From Streptomyces chattanoogensis (GTDB lineage Bacteria; Actinomycetota; Actinomycetes; Streptomycetales; Streptomycetaceae), in NCBI RefSeq assembly GCF_001294335.1, contig NZ_LGKG01000046.1, positions 1-64,000 on the forward strand: DNA of 64,000 nt, read 5' to 3'. A model generated the notes under the pieces. The model had not been told where the DNA came from. It worked only from the letters and a program-made list of their open reading frames with translations, and did not search any database. The translations under genes were made by a program, and so were the position numbers. This document shows, piece by piece, positions 16,014-24,682 of the stretch (positions are counted from its first letter, which is position 1; every line of letters begins with the position of its first letter).

Positions 16014-16913
16014 TTACCGCGACGGCGGTCCGGCGATCCGCTTCTCGAACCAATGGTGGGCGTAGGGTTCGTCGTTGAAGGCGGGGACCTCCTGGAAGCC
16101 GCAGGAGTGGTACAGGCCGATCGCGGCGCCGAGTGCCTTGTTGGTGTCGAGGCGCAGCACGTCGTGGCCGTGCCGGGCGGCGCGCGCCTCCAGCTCGGCC
16201 AGGAATCGGCGGCCGAGGCCGAGCCCGCGGGCGTGGGGAGCGACCCACATGCGTTTGATCTCCGCAGGGGCGTCGGGCGGCAGCTTCAGACCGGCACAGC
16301 CGATGGGCTCTGCATGCATCCGGGCAACCAGGAACAGGCCCTGCGGCGGCCGGAGTTCGCTCGCATCGGGCAGCAGGCTTTGCGCGGGATCGAAGCCCGT
16401 ATCGAAGCGTGCCTGCAGCTCGCTGAAGTAGAACCGCAGGCAGAGCTGGGCATCGGGGTGGCCGGGGTCGACGGTGTCCAGCGTGACCGTCGCAGCGGTC
16501 AACAGTCGGTCGACCTCGGCCATCGCCGCGACTAGCCGGGCGCGCTGGGCGGTGTTGAGCGGCTCGAGCAGGGAGCCGGCCAGCTCGTCGCTGCGACCGT
16601 CGAGCATGGCGCGCTCCGAACGGCCCGCGTTGGTGAGCCGGACGGTGCGCACCCGCCTGTCGTGCTGCTGTGGCTCCACCGTCACCAGGCCGTCGGTCTC
16701 CAGCGAGCGCAGAAGACGGCTGATGTAGCCCGAGTCGAGCCCGAGGCGCTCGCGGAGCCGCCGTACGTCCTGGCCCTGTTCGCCGATCTCCCAGAGCAGC
16801 CGGGCCTCGCCGATGGGCCGGTCGCGCCCCAGGTAGTGGTCGTGGAGTACGCCTACGCGTTCGGTGACGGTGCGGTTGAACCGCCGTACCTGGCTGATCT
16901 GCGCTGCATCCAT
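16014..16913 (-). CDS. MarR regulator fused to GNAT acetyltransferase
   Basis: A 299-residue bifunctional protein. Residues 1-145 form a MarR domain: winged helix with RRLRERLGLDSGYISRLLRS as recognition helices and a wing EPQQHDRRVRTVRLT. Residues 150-299 form a GNAT domain, with IKRMWVAPHARGLGLGRRFL holding the acetyl-CoA loop R-G-x-G-L-G and a final GLYHSCGFQEVPAFNDEPYA. The fusion is a known actinobacterial architecture in which a small-molecule acetyltransferase may sense or modify its own inducer. A 12-bp-arm palindrome covers its start codon, indicating tight autoregulation. No target gene is divergently adjacent. Confidence 0.9.
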   Translation of the reverse strand: MDAAQISQVRRFNRTVTERVGVLHDHYLGRDRPIGEARLLWEIGEQGQDVRRLRERLGLDSGYISRLLRSLETDGLVTVEPQQHDRRVRTVRLTNAGRSERAMLDGRSDELAGSLLEPLNTAQRARLVAAMAEVDRLLTAATVTLDTVDPGHPDAQLCLRFYFSELQARFDTGFDPAQSLLPDASELRPPQGLFLVARMHAEPIGCAGLKLPPDAPAEIKRMWVAPHARGLGLGRRFLAELEARAARHGHDVLRLDTNKALGAAIGLYHSCGFQEVPAFNDEPYAHHWFEKRIAGPPSR

Positions 16914-16936
16914 TCTCTGACTTTAGTCAGAGAATG
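16911..16936. promoter_or_regulatory. palindromic operator over the MarR-GNAT start codon
   Basis: The arm CATTCTCTGACT and its exact reverse complement AGTCAGAGAATG are separated by two bases. The first three bases are the complement of the gene's ATG, so a bound dimer would cover the start of translation. That position suggests either a leaderless transcript or an operator directly over the promoter. Confidence 0.75.
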
Positions 16937-17018
16937 TTGTGTGGGGCTAGAGACAGCGCGCAACGAGACGCAGCGCATGTCATCAACGCCCTGGGCAAGC
17001 GGCGAGACCCTCAGCAGG

Positions 17019-17048
17019 CCAGGGCCAGGGCCAGGGCCAGGGCCAGGG
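17019..17048. repeat. five tandem CCAGGG hexamers
   Basis: Five perfect copies of the 6-bp unit CCAGGG in the intergenic region between the MarR-GNAT gene and the following membrane-protein gene. It is a simple-sequence tract and probably non-functional. Confidence 0.85.
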
Positions 17049-17181
17049 AGCTGGCAAAGGGGGGAGGTAGTTCCCCGCCCTACTTCCAGGGCCGTCAGCC
17101 TTTCCTCCCTCTCCCGGGGGAAGTCGAAGATGGGTCACGTCGGCGATGCCCAGGACGGCTGCCGCGGCGAGGATCCACCTC

Positions 17182-17757
17182 ATGACCAAAACCATGGCCT
17201 TCACCACCGCCCCACTCCTCGTCACCGCCTACGCGGGCTTCCGCGCCCTGGACGGCCTGGACGGCGAGCGCGGTCCGGGTCCGGCCTGGACGGCCGGTCA
17301 CCTCGCGTTCCTCGCCGCGTTGATCCTGTTCGTCACGGTGTTCCTGGAGCTGCGCCGGCTGGCGGGGCGCGGCCTGTTCGCCACGGCCACGGCCGTCGTC
17401 GGCCTCGTCGGTGCCGTCTGCTCCATGGCCCAGATCTCCGTCGACATCGTCGTCGGTGCGCTCGCCGCGGACCACGAGGCCATGCGGGCCATGTTCGCCG
17501 ACGTCCAGAGCGTCCCCGGGGTGAACCTCGTCGTCTACACCGCGGGACCCGTGCTGCTCTACCTCGGCCTGCTCGTCATGTTCTGCCAACTCGCGCTGGC
17601 CCGGGCCGTTCCCGTATGGCGGGCGGTGGCGGTGGTGCTCGCCGTGCTGGTCTCCCTCCTGGGACTGGACGCGCTGCCGGCCGTGGGCCTGTTGCTGTGT
17701 GCCGCACTCGTACCGTTCCCCCGTCGCGGCACCTCTCCTGCCACCGCGCACAGTTGA
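17182..17757 (+). CDS. multi-span membrane protein, hypothetical
   Basis: A 191-residue hydrophobic protein with about five likely spans (for example AGHLAFLAALILFVTVFLEL, then FATATAVVGLVGAVCSMAQI). ATG 17182 is chosen because GAGG lies about 9 bp upstream; a longer frame exists but begins with unrelated sequence. It ends 10 bp before the histidine-kinase start and is almost certainly co-transcribed with the two-component genes. It could be an accessory sensor or the transported-stress target, but no family is recognised. Confidence 0.75.
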   Translation: MTKTMAFTTAPLLVTAYAGFRALDGLDGERGPGPAWTAGHLAFLAALILFVTVFLELRRLAGRGLFATATAVVGLVGAVCSMAQISVDIVVGALAADHEAMRAMFADVQSVPGVNLVVYTAGPVLLYLGLLVMFCQLALARAVPVWRAVAVVLAVLVSLLGLDALPAVGLLLCAALVPFPRRGTSPATAHS

Positions 17758-17767
17758 GGGCCGTCGA

Positions 17768-18967
17768 ATGCCCCATGGAAGAATCCGTCCCCTTATGCCC
17801 GCGCTGCCCATCTCCCCTTCGCTCCGCCGCCTGGCGAGTTCGCCGTGGTCGGAGGTCACGCTCGCCGTCGTCACCACCGTCGCCCAGATGGCGCCCCTGC
17901 TGTTCGAGCACAGCGACAGCGGACGCCCCTGGCACTGGTGGGGATACGTCGTAGCGGTCGGGGCATCGCTTCCCCTCGCGGTGCGGCGGCGCGCGCCGGC
18001 ATCGGTCCTGCTGGTCTGCGCCGCGTTCGCCGGCCTCTACGACCTCGCCGCCCCGCTCGCTCCCCAGCCGCTCTGGTACGGAACCCTCATCGCGTTGCAC
18101 GGGATGGCGTCCGTCTCCCCGCCCCGGGTGCGGATACCGGTGTTCCTGGCGATCTGCGCGTGCGGCCTCGCCTCGGTGGGCTCGCCGGACACCGCGACGC
18201 GCGGCGTCGTCCTGTACGTCGCCGCGTACGCGCTCGGCCGGGCTTCCGCCGGTTCCCGTGCCGAGGCGGCCGCGCTGGCCGAACGCGCCGCCCGCCTCGA
18301 ACGCGAACGCCAGGTGGACGAGGAGCGCGCAGCCGAACGCGAACGCGCCCGGATCGCACGGGAGATGCACGACGTGCTGGCCCATTCAATCAGCCTGATG
18401 GTCGTCCAGGCCGAGGCCGGACCGGTGGTGCTGGACACGGACCCCACCCGCGCCTCGGCCGCGTTCGGCGCGATCGCCGGCACCGGCCGCGACGCCCTGG
18501 AGCAGTTGCGCCGGATGCTGGCCGTCCTCAAGGACGAGGACGATCCGCGCGCCCCGCAGCCGACCATCCACGACCTGCCCGCACTGGTCCGCCAGGTCGC
18601 AGGAGCGGGCCTGGAGGTGTTCAGCATCGCTGAGGGCGAGCCACGTCCGGTGCCCGCCGACTGCGGTGCCGCGGCGTACCGGATCGTGCAGGAGGCACTG
18701 ACCAACGTCGTCAAGCACGCCGGCGCCGAGCGCGCCGAGGTGCGGCTGCGCTGGTGTGACGACGGGCTGGAGATACGCGTCATCGACGACGGCCGCGGCG
18801 CGGGGAAAGGCCTTCCGTCCGGCGGGAACGGCCTGATCGGCCTCCGCGAGCGGGCCGCCGCCTGCGGCGGGACCGCGACGACGGGCCCCCGGGAGGACCG
18901 CCTCCCGGGATTCGAGGTGAGGGCGCGGCTGCCCCTGGCCGCGCCGGAAGTGAGGGTGGTGGCATGA
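17768..18967 (+). CDS. NarL-type sensor histidine kinase
   Basis: A 399-residue kinase. Residues 25-160 hold a membrane region of five to six spans with short loops and no large sensor domain. A coiled linker (AERAARLERERQVDEERAAE) leads to the HisKA_3 helix ERARIAREMHDVLAHSISLM, with H201 as phospho-acceptor. The HATPase_c domain follows, with an N box EALTNVVKHAG and G boxes DDGRGAGKGL and GNGLIGLRERA. The start uses GAGGG overlapping the previous gene's stop. Its 3' end overlaps the response regulator by 4 bp (ATGA), so the pair is coupled. The signal is unknown. Confidence 0.92.
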   Translation: MPHGRIRPLMPALPISPSLRRLASSPWSEVTLAVVTTVAQMAPLLFEHSDSGRPWHWWGYVVAVGASLPLAVRRRAPASVLLVCAAFAGLYDLAAPLAPQPLWYGTLIALHGMASVSPPRVRIPVFLAICACGLASVGSPDTATRGVVLYVAAYALGRASAGSRAEAAALAERAARLERERQVDEERAAERERARIAREMHDVLAHSISLMVVQAEAGPVVLDTDPTRASAAFGAIAGTGRDALEQLRRMLAVLKDEDDPRAPQPTIHDLPALVRQVAGAGLEVFSIAEGEPRPVPADCGAAAYRIVQEALTNVVKHAGAERAEVRLRWCDDGLEIRVIDDGRGAGKGLPSGGNGLIGLRERAAACGGTATTGPREDRLPGFEVRARLPLAAPEVRVVA

Positions 18968-19629
18968 CGATCCGCGTGGTGGTGGCCGACGACCAGGAGC
19001 TGGTACGCGCCGGATTCGCCATGATCCTGGCAGCGCAGCCCGACATTGAGGTCGTCGCGGAGAGCGGGGACGGGTTCGAGGCGGTCGGCGCCGCCCGTGC
19101 ACACCGCCCCGACGTCGTCCTGCTCGACATCCGGATGCCGGGGATGGACGGAATCGAGGCGGCTCGGATCATCTGCGGCGAAACGGACTGCCGGGTGATC
19201 ATGCTGACCACCTGGGGGCAGGACGACTACCTCTTCGACGCCCTGTGCGCGGGCGCGAGCGGCTTCCTGCTCAAGGATGTCCGGCGGGACGACCTCGTGC
19301 ACGCGGTGCGCGTGGTCGCGGCGGGTGACTCGCTGCTCGCCCCTTCCGTCACCCGCACCCTGATCGCCGCCTTCACCTCGGGCGCCGCCGTACCGCCGCC
19401 GAGGAGCGAACGCCTGGACGTCCTCACCGCCCGCGAGCGCGAGACGATGCGGCTGCTCGGCGCAGGCATGTCCAACGCGGAGATCGCCACGGCGCTGGTG
19501 GTGAGCGAGCACACCGTGAAGACGCATGTCAGCAACGTGCTCACCAAGCTGGGACTCCGCGACCGGGCCCAGGCCGTGATCGCCGCCTACGAGACCGGAC
19601 TGGTGGTTCCCGGGCGACTGGCGAACTGA
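18964..19629 (+). CDS. NarL/LuxR-family response regulator
   Basis: A 221-residue regulator. The receiver (residues 3-120) has the acidic pair D9-D10, the phospho-acceptor D55 in VVLLDIRMPGMDG, a conserved T in MLTTWG and K in FLLKDVR. The LuxR-type HTH is at about 150-212 (LTARERETMRLLGAGMSNAE, then IATALVVSEHTVKTHVSNVL). It is the cognate partner of the overlapping kinase gene. The probable target is its own operon or the upstream membrane protein; no binding site can be proposed. Confidence 0.93.
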   Translation: MTIRVVVADDQELVRAGFAMILAAQPDIEVVAESGDGFEAVGAARAHRPDVVLLDIRMPGMDGIEAARIICGETDCRVIMLTTWGQDDYLFDALCAGASGFLLKDVRRDDLVHAVRVVAAGDSLLAPSVTRTLIAAFTSGAAVPPPRSERLDVLTARERETMRLLGAGMSNAEIATALVVSEHTVKTHVSNVLTKLGLRDRAQAVIAAYETGLVVPGRLAN

Positions 19630-20247
19630 ACCGCGGCGGCGCCCTCGCGGACGGACCGGCACCCTGCAGTGCCACCGCGTGCGCCGACCCTCGGCAGCCT
19701 TTGTCGATGGCTCCCGGCAGAAGGCGACACAGGTTTCATGAGGGGCGACCCAGGCCTCACAAGGGCGGGCGGCTGGCGCTGTTGCGGCCACTGGCCGCTG
19801 CGTGCCGAGCGGACGGACTCGTGAGGCGTCCGCGTACCTGGACCAGGTGCATGGTTTGGGCCGGTCGGGCGAGCTCCCGGAACTGGTGGGTGAGCGTCCC
19901 TTTGCCGCTGCGGGGCCTTCTACCTGTGGTCGCCCCGACCCCACCCGGTTGGGACGGAGTTGGGCGACGCCAGGCTGAGCCTCACTCACGGCGCGGTCAC
20001 CGGCTTTACGGATGGGCCGCGCTCTTCACCGAACCCTCTGCGACTCCACTGTCGGCGCGATGTATGGCAGGGTCCTGATGCTTCGGAAAGACGCGGGTGG
20101 GAGGACGGCGGTGCCGGACGCGGGCTGAACCGAGAGTCCGGGGTGGGCCGAGCGGCACCGCGCGCTGCAGGATCGGCAAGAGTTCGACGTGCGTTCCTTG
20201 CGTTCCTTGCGTTCCATGCGTTCCTTGCTGTCGATTGGCGAAGTGCC
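19630..20247. other. long intergenic region
   Basis: About 620 bp between the response-regulator gene and the convergent MFS gene. It contains four imperfect copies of a 9-bp unit CGTTCCTTG at about 20192-20228. Open frames here have no recognisable product. I see no RNA gene. Confidence 0.45.
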
Positions 20248-21495
20248 CTATTGCACCCTGTGGGTGTCTGCGGGCTCAGCCAGTGGCGGCGATTGCGAGC
20301 CAGGCACATGCAGAGCGCGGTCGGGAAGCCGGACGGCTATGACAACAGGAACCACGAAGAGCATGAACAGGGCGTAGAACACGGCGGGCAGCCCACTTGA
20401 ATCGGCGAGCCATCCGAACATCGGGGAGCACAGGCCGCCCGCTGCCATCGCCAGTCCCAGGGTCAGCCCACTGGCCGTACCTGGACGATTGGGCAAGTAG
20501 TCCTGGCCAAGGGTCACTTGCGCGGCGAACGGCAGGAACATCGCCACGCCGAACACCCCCGCACTCAGCACCAGAACCGGGAACGCCGGAGCCCAGGCGA
20601 CACCCAACAGGGCCGGAAGCGCCGCGAGATAGCCGACCCGCACCGAGGTCATCCGGCCGTACCGGTCACCCACCCAGCCGCCGAGCAACGTACCGGCCGC
20701 CCCGGCCGCGGTGTACGTACTGAGAACGGCGGCGCCCCCCGCCGCAGACTCGCCCAGATCACGCTGCGCGTGAAGCGACACCATCGACGTGACCGTGACG
20801 AACGGAATGGACCATCCGACGATGAGGGCCACCAGACGGGTAAAGGAACGCCAGTCATCCGTTTGTCCCTCACCACCGGACCCTGCCCCGGACCCTGTCC
20901 CTGCCTTGGCCGATGCGCCGGTGACGAGCGGAGCAGCCGCCGTGTGGCCCCGCGAGCGCATCCAGGGCCCCTTGAGGGCCCACAGGATGACCATGACCAG
21001 GGCAGGGATCGCCAGCAGATAGCTTCCGGCGAACCCCGCTGCCCCGATGACGAGGGTGACCAGCGTCGGAGCGATGGCGCCGCCGATGGTTCCGCCGACG
21101 GAGAAAATGCTCATGGCCTTCTGCGAGGATCCGCCGGCTGCACGGGCCTGACTGGTCGCGGGCGGGTGGTACGCCGCAATGCCGATCCCGGCCAGCGCCA
21201 CACACAACCAGGTGACCAGGTAGTTGCCGGACAGCCCTGCCGCCGTCACACCGAAGGCCGCGGTTCCGAAGCCGGCCGGTACCAGCCAGGGCCGTGGCTT
21301 GCGGTCGGAGAGCGCGCCGAACAGAGGCTGGAACAGGCTGGATATGCCACTCGCTGCGAACGCCAGGCCAGAGACCGCTGCGTAGCTGTAGTGACGCTGG
21401 GACATCAGGAACGGCAGCATCGCGGGGATCGCGCCCTGATAGAGGTCATTGACCAGGTGCGTCCCGGCCAGGAAGCCGAGTTGTCCTTTTTTCAT
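20248..21495 (-). CDS. MFS transporter, fosmidomycin-resistance (Fsr)-like
   Basis: A 415-residue 12-span major facilitator. It begins MKKGQLGFLAGTHLVNDLYQ followed by GAIPAMLPFL, the signature start of the Fsr-like branch. Loop 2-3 has GALSDRKPRP and the second half has the equivalent GWVGDRYGR. A long glycine-rich cytoplasmic loop (about 200-225) separates the halves. It probably exports a small toxic compound by proton antiport. It is divergent from a GntR-family gene about 300 bp away, which is the likely regulator. Confidence 0.85.
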   Translation of the reverse strand: MKKGQLGFLAGTHLVNDLYQGAIPAMLPFLMSQRHYSYAAVSGLAFAASGISSLFQPLFGALSDRKPRPWLVPAGFGTAAFGVTAAGLSGNYLVTWLCVALAGIGIAAYHPPATSQARAAGGSSQKAMSIFSVGGTIGGAIAPTLVTLVIGAAGFAGSYLLAIPALVMVILWALKGPWMRSRGHTAAAPLVTGASAKAGTGSGAGSGGEGQTDDWRSFTRLVALIVGWSIPFVTVTSMVSLHAQRDLGESAAGGAAVLSTYTAAGAAGTLLGGWVGDRYGRMTSVRVGYLAALPALLGVAWAPAFPVLVLSAGVFGVAMFLPFAAQVTLGQDYLPNRPGTASGLTLGLAMAAGGLCSPMFGWLADSSGLPAVFYALFMLFVVPVVIAVRLPDRALHVPGSQSPPLAEPADTHRVQ

Positions 21496-21796
21496 GTGGA
21501 AACGTCCGCTCTCGTTCTCCGTGATACGGGCTAGGGCCTCAGCTACTCAGGTCCTCAGAGGAGTTACCTTAGCGAGCGACGAAGGGACGAGTAAAACCCT
21601 TATGTGCCGGGCGGGTTGGACCGTCCAGCGGCGCTTCCGCTGCGCCGACTCTGGCACACCCGCACACCCGCACACCCGCTTCGCCTTCCTCTGTCCGACG
21701 GCGGCGTTCTCCCTTCCGCCTGGCCTCGGCGCCATGCCCAGTAGACTCAACGCAATCCAGGTCCAGCCATCAGACAAGCTGAGAGGTGAATGCGGT

Positions 21797-22486
21797 ATGC
21801 CGCTCGGCGCTCTCCGTCCAAGCCCTCTGGTCGAACAGGCCACCCAGCACCTGCGCGACCAGATCACTGGAGGGCAGTGGCCGGTCGGGACCAAGCTCCC
21901 TGCCGAAACCGCCCTGGCCAAGACCCTCGGCGTGGGCCGCTCCACCGTGCGCGAAGCCCTGCGTGCCTTGGCCGGAGCCGGCCTGCTGCAGGCGCGCCAG
22001 GGGGCCGGCGTCTTCGTCATCGCCGACGAGCCCGAGAAGGACTGGGCCACCCGGCTGCGCCAGGCCGCAGTCACCGATATCTACGAGGTCCGCATGCTTG
22101 TCGAGGTGCAAGCCGCGCGCCTGGCCGCACAGCGCCGTACCAAAGCCGATCTCACGGCCATGCAGGCGGCTCTGGACGCCCGCCGAGCCGCCGCGGACGG
22201 TGATGACGCAGCCTTCGTCGACGCGGACATCGCCCTGCATGCGGCGGTCGTCGCCGGAGCCCACAACCCCGTCCTCACCGACCTGTTCGTCGAATTCGTC
22301 CCCGCGCTGCGCAAGGGGCTGATCGATCTGCTGGACATCCTCGGCCTACGCGCCCAGGAGCCGAATCACGGAGACGCCGCCCATGACGCTCTGGTGCGGG
22401 CCATCGAGCGCGGTGACGCCGATATCGCCGGCGGCACCCTCCAGGCTGAGCTGGAGCAGACCCTCGCCCGCCTCCACCGCCTCTGA
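21797..22486 (+). CDS. GntR-family regulator, FadR subfamily
   Basis: A 229-residue regulator. The N-terminal winged helix (8-75) has TKLPAETALAKTLGVGRSTV, then REALRALAGAGLLQARQGAG, the GntR signature. The helical FCD ligand-binding domain (90-229) has D-x-x-E-V-R (TDIYEVRMLVEVQAARLAAQ), DADIALHAAVVAGAHNPVLT and a late AHDALVRAIERGD, giving the Asp/His metal-ligand set of FadR-type sensors of organic acids. ATG 21797 follows AGAGGTGA. It is divergent from the Fsr-like exporter, which it may control together with itself. Confidence 0.9.
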   Translation: MPLGALRPSPLVEQATQHLRDQITGGQWPVGTKLPAETALAKTLGVGRSTVREALRALAGAGLLQARQGAGVFVIADEPEKDWATRLRQAAVTDIYEVRMLVEVQAARLAAQRRTKADLTAMQAALDARRAAADGDDAAFVDADIALHAAVVAGAHNPVLTDLFVEFVPALRKGLIDLLDILGLRAQEPNHGDAAHDALVRAIERGDADIAGGTLQAELEQTLARLHRL

Positions 22487-22813
22487 ATCACGGCGGTATG
22501 AAGCAGGAACCGAAGTGCAGGACCGCTCGTGCGGGTTCTCGATGAGGTAATGAGGGCCCGTTGTGGCCGATGACCTGGCCCGATGACCTGACCGATGGCC
22601 TGGTCGAAGGCGGGCCGCTGCCGTCGCGGGTGCCTCGTCGCCTGGGATGTTCTGGCCGGTGGATCCATACAGTGCGTCCGGGGTCTCTCGATGTCTGTGA
22701 TGAGTGGGACGGGTGCGGCCCGGCCCGCAGCCCAGGTCGAGCGGTTTCTGCGGACTGGGCATCCAGTGCGTCGAGCATGGACGGCGGCCTGAGGATGCGG
22801 AGCTGATGGTGCG
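22487..22813. other. intergenic region without supported gene
   Basis: About 325 bp between convergent genes. It has short direct repeats of the type GATGACCTG and no recognisable coding sequence or obvious terminator hairpin. Confidence 0.4.
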
Positions 22814-23383
22814 TCAGAGGTACTCGGAGGCGAGGATGGCCTGGGTCGCCGGTTCCCGCGCCTCGAAGACGTGTGCCTGGTCGCCCGGATAGGCCGCGTA
22901 ATCACCCGGGCTCAGTTCCACGGGGTCGTCGGCCGGGCCGACCAGGGCCCGGCCGGCGGTGAGCAGGACGTGCTCGACGACTCCGGGTGCGTGCGGGGCT
23001 GAGGTGTGTGGCGTGCCTGGTTCGGCGTCGATGCGGTAGAGGTCGCGGCGGGCGCCGGGTGGGCAGGCGGAGAGCAGGGTGGCGCGATAGTCGGCCTGGG
23101 CTGAGGCGACCGCCTGGCCCTCGTCCGCTCTGATCACCTGGACCCGGGGCCGGGGCGGATCGAGAAGCCGGGAGAAGGGCAGCTCAAGGGCCGTGCACAA
23201 CGCCCACAGTGTCTCCAGGCTGGGATTTCCCTGCCCGGCCTCCAGCTGGGACAGGGTGGATTTTGCGATGCCTGCTCGATGTGCGAGCTCGGTCAGGGAG
23301 AGCCCTGCGGCCTGGCGGCCCCGGCGCAGGGTGGCGGCGATGGAGTTCATAGGGGGCTTCGATGTGCTGCCTGCTTGGGCCAT
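22814..23383 (-). CDS. Xre-cupin transcriptional regulator
   Basis: A 189-residue regulator. The N-terminal Xre HTH (13-70) reads LRRGRQAAGLSLTELAHRAG, then IAKSTLSQLEAGQGNPSLET. The C-terminal cupin (about 105-185) has PHTSAPHAPGVVEHVLLTAG and SPGDYAAYPGDQAHVFEARE, giving the G-x-x-H-x-H-like and P-G-D-x-x-H strands of a sensor barrel. Such proteins commonly control adjacent amino-acid transport genes. It is divergent from azlCD by about 65 bp, with an inverted repeat between them. An in-frame ATG at 23350 is a possible alternative start. Confidence 0.9.
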   Translation of the reverse strand: MAQAGSTSKPPMNSIAATLRRGRQAAGLSLTELAHRAGIAKSTLSQLEAGQGNPSLETLWALCTALELPFSRLLDPPRPRVQVIRADEGQAVASAQADYRATLLSACPPGARRDLYRIDAEPGTPHTSAPHAPGVVEHVLLTAGRALVGPADDPVELSPGDYAAYPGDQAHVFEAREPATQAILASEYL

Positions 23384-23412
23384 GCGTTCGCTCCAGAAGT
23401 CATTCGTTCGCC

Positions 23413-23450
23413 TTGACGAACACCGTCCAGGGTGTTCATTCTATCGGTCA
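23413..23450 (+). promoter_or_regulatory. azlC promoter with embedded inverted repeat
   Basis: TTGACG (23413-23418) and CATTCT (23437-23442) stand 18 bp apart as -35 and -10 boxes. The predicted transcription start falls at about 23449-23450, the A of the azlC ATG, implying a leaderless mRNA; no Shine-Dalgarno is present. An inverted repeat GAACACC-6-GGTGTTC (23418-23437) fills the spacer and is the likely site of the divergent Xre-cupin repressor. Confidence 0.6.
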
Positions 23451-24130
23451 TGTATTCGTTATGGAGAACGCTCGATCGGCCGTTGTTGCGCGACATCGCG
23501 CTCGTGTGCCTGGCCGTGGGCGTGATCGGTCTCTCGTACGGCGCGATCGCAGTGGCCTCCGGCTTCCCCGTTTGGTTCCCGGTGGTACTGGGCCTGCTCG
23601 TGGTCGCCGCGTCGTCGGAGTTCCTGTTCATCGGGATCATCGCGGCCGGCGGCAGCCCGGTGGCCGCGGTCCTCGCCGGACTCCTGGTCAATGCCAGGCA
23701 TCTGCCGTTCGGGCTCGCGGTGCCCGACGTCCTCGGACGCGGCGCGTGGCGCTTCCTCGGTACCCACCTGATGAATGACGAGACGGTCGTCTTCGCCCTG
23801 GCCCAGAAGGACACCGCCCGGGGGCGCGCCGCGTACTGGGCCTGCGGCCTGGGCATCATGGTCTGCTGGCCGGCCGGAGCCGCGATCGGCGGTCTGGCCG
23901 GCACCGTCATCCACGACACCGGCGCCTTCGGTCTCGACGCGATGTTCCCGGCCGTCCTCCTGGCCCTGATCCTCCCGGCGCTGCGCGGGGACAGGGACAA
24001 GCGGCGCGCCGCCCTGGCTGGTTCGGCCCTCGCGCTCGCCGCCGTCCCCTTTCTGCCCGCCGGTCTTCCCGTACTCCTCGCATTGGCCGGACTGTCGCTC
24101 ACCACGGCGCGGAAGGAGGCTGTGCGATGA
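23450..24130 (+). CDS. azlC: AzlC branched-chain amino acid exporter, large subunit
   Basis: A 226-residue inner-membrane protein with the AzlC pattern: LVCLAVGVIGLSYGAIAVAS as the first span, a SSEFLFIGIIAAGGSPVAAV region and the family hallmark LLVNARHLPFGLAVPDVL near residues 80-97, followed by THLMNDETVVFAL. With AzlD it forms a proton-driven exporter of branched-chain and analogue amino acids. ATG 23450 fits the promoter spacing; a GTG at 23432 in frame would lie inside the operator. The end overlaps azlD by 4 bp. Confidence 0.9.
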   Translation: MYSLWRTLDRPLLRDIALVCLAVGVIGLSYGAIAVASGFPVWFPVVLGLLVVAASSEFLFIGIIAAGGSPVAAVLAGLLVNARHLPFGLAVPDVLGRGAWRFLGTHLMNDETVVFALAQKDTARGRAAYWACGLGIMVCWPAGAAIGGLAGTVIHDTGAFGLDAMFPAVLLALILPALRGDRDKRRAALAGSALALAAVPFLPAGLPVLLALAGLSLTTARKEAVR

Positions 24131-24462
24131 ACTCTCCGATGCACAGCCCGGGCACTCTCATCGTCGCGATGCTCGTGCTCGCCGCGGGGACATACGGCTT
24201 CCGGCTCGCGGGCCCGCTGTTGCGCTCCCGTCTGACCTTCCCACCGCGCGCCGAGCGGTTGATGGAGACGTCCGCGATCGTGCTGCTGGCCTCACTGGTG
24301 GCCACGACCGCCCTCACGGAAGGGCACGGGGCCGCCGGTATTGCCCGGCCGTTCGGGGTCGCGGTGGCGGGTGTCCTCGCCTGGCGCAAAGCGCCGTTCC
24401 TGGCTGTGGTGCTGGCCGCGGCCGTGGCCACCGCGGTGCTGCGCCTGGTCGGAGTCGAGTGA
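24127..24462 (+). CDS. azlD: AzlD small subunit of branched-chain amino acid exporter
   Basis: A 111-residue protein with three to four spans. It has LVLAAGTYGFRLAGPLLRSR, the family's typical A-x-T-Y-x-x-R-x-x-G start, followed by a proline-rich turn and ERLMETSAIVLLASLVATTA. The ATGA overlap with azlC shows translational coupling and a 1:1 complex is expected. The final part (WRKAPFLAVVLAAAVATAVL) matches AzlD size and topology. Confidence 0.9.
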   Translation: MNSPMHSPGTLIVAMLVLAAGTYGFRLAGPLLRSRLTFPPRAERLMETSAIVLLASLVATTALTEGHGAAGIARPFGVAVAGVLAWRKAPFLAVVLAAAVATAVLRLVGVE

Positions 24463-24556
24463 GCGGTGCGGGTACCCGCCCTCGACGCACTTCATCTGTC
24501 GCGTCGCGCCACGCGGCAACGGGGCGTAGTCAATTCTGGTGGAGTGAGCACACGGC

Positions 24557-24682
24557 CTCAACCACCTCAGGCGACACCGCGCCGTGGCAACGCCGTACGA
24601 CTGGCTCGCGGTCCGCTATGAGACGACGGTCCTCGTCGCGGCCATCAACGAGTGGCTCAGTGCCGTTCGGGACATGCCTTAG
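24557..24682 (+). pseudogene. IS5/IS112-like transposase C-terminal fragment
   Basis: The frame ending at the TAG 24680-24682 reads LNHLRRHRAVATPYDWLAVR, then YETTVLVAAINEWL. This is the C-terminus of IS112-like IS5-family transposases (N-x-L-K-x-H-R-A-V-A-T-R-Y-D-K-L-A-V-R-Y). Only the last 40 residues remain. Its end touches the convergent flavin-protein gene. Confidence 0.6.

Noticed and set aside
18037..19989. A 650-codon open frame on the minus strand
   Set aside because: Antisense to the histidine kinase and response regulator, with Arg/Ser-rich low-information sequence.
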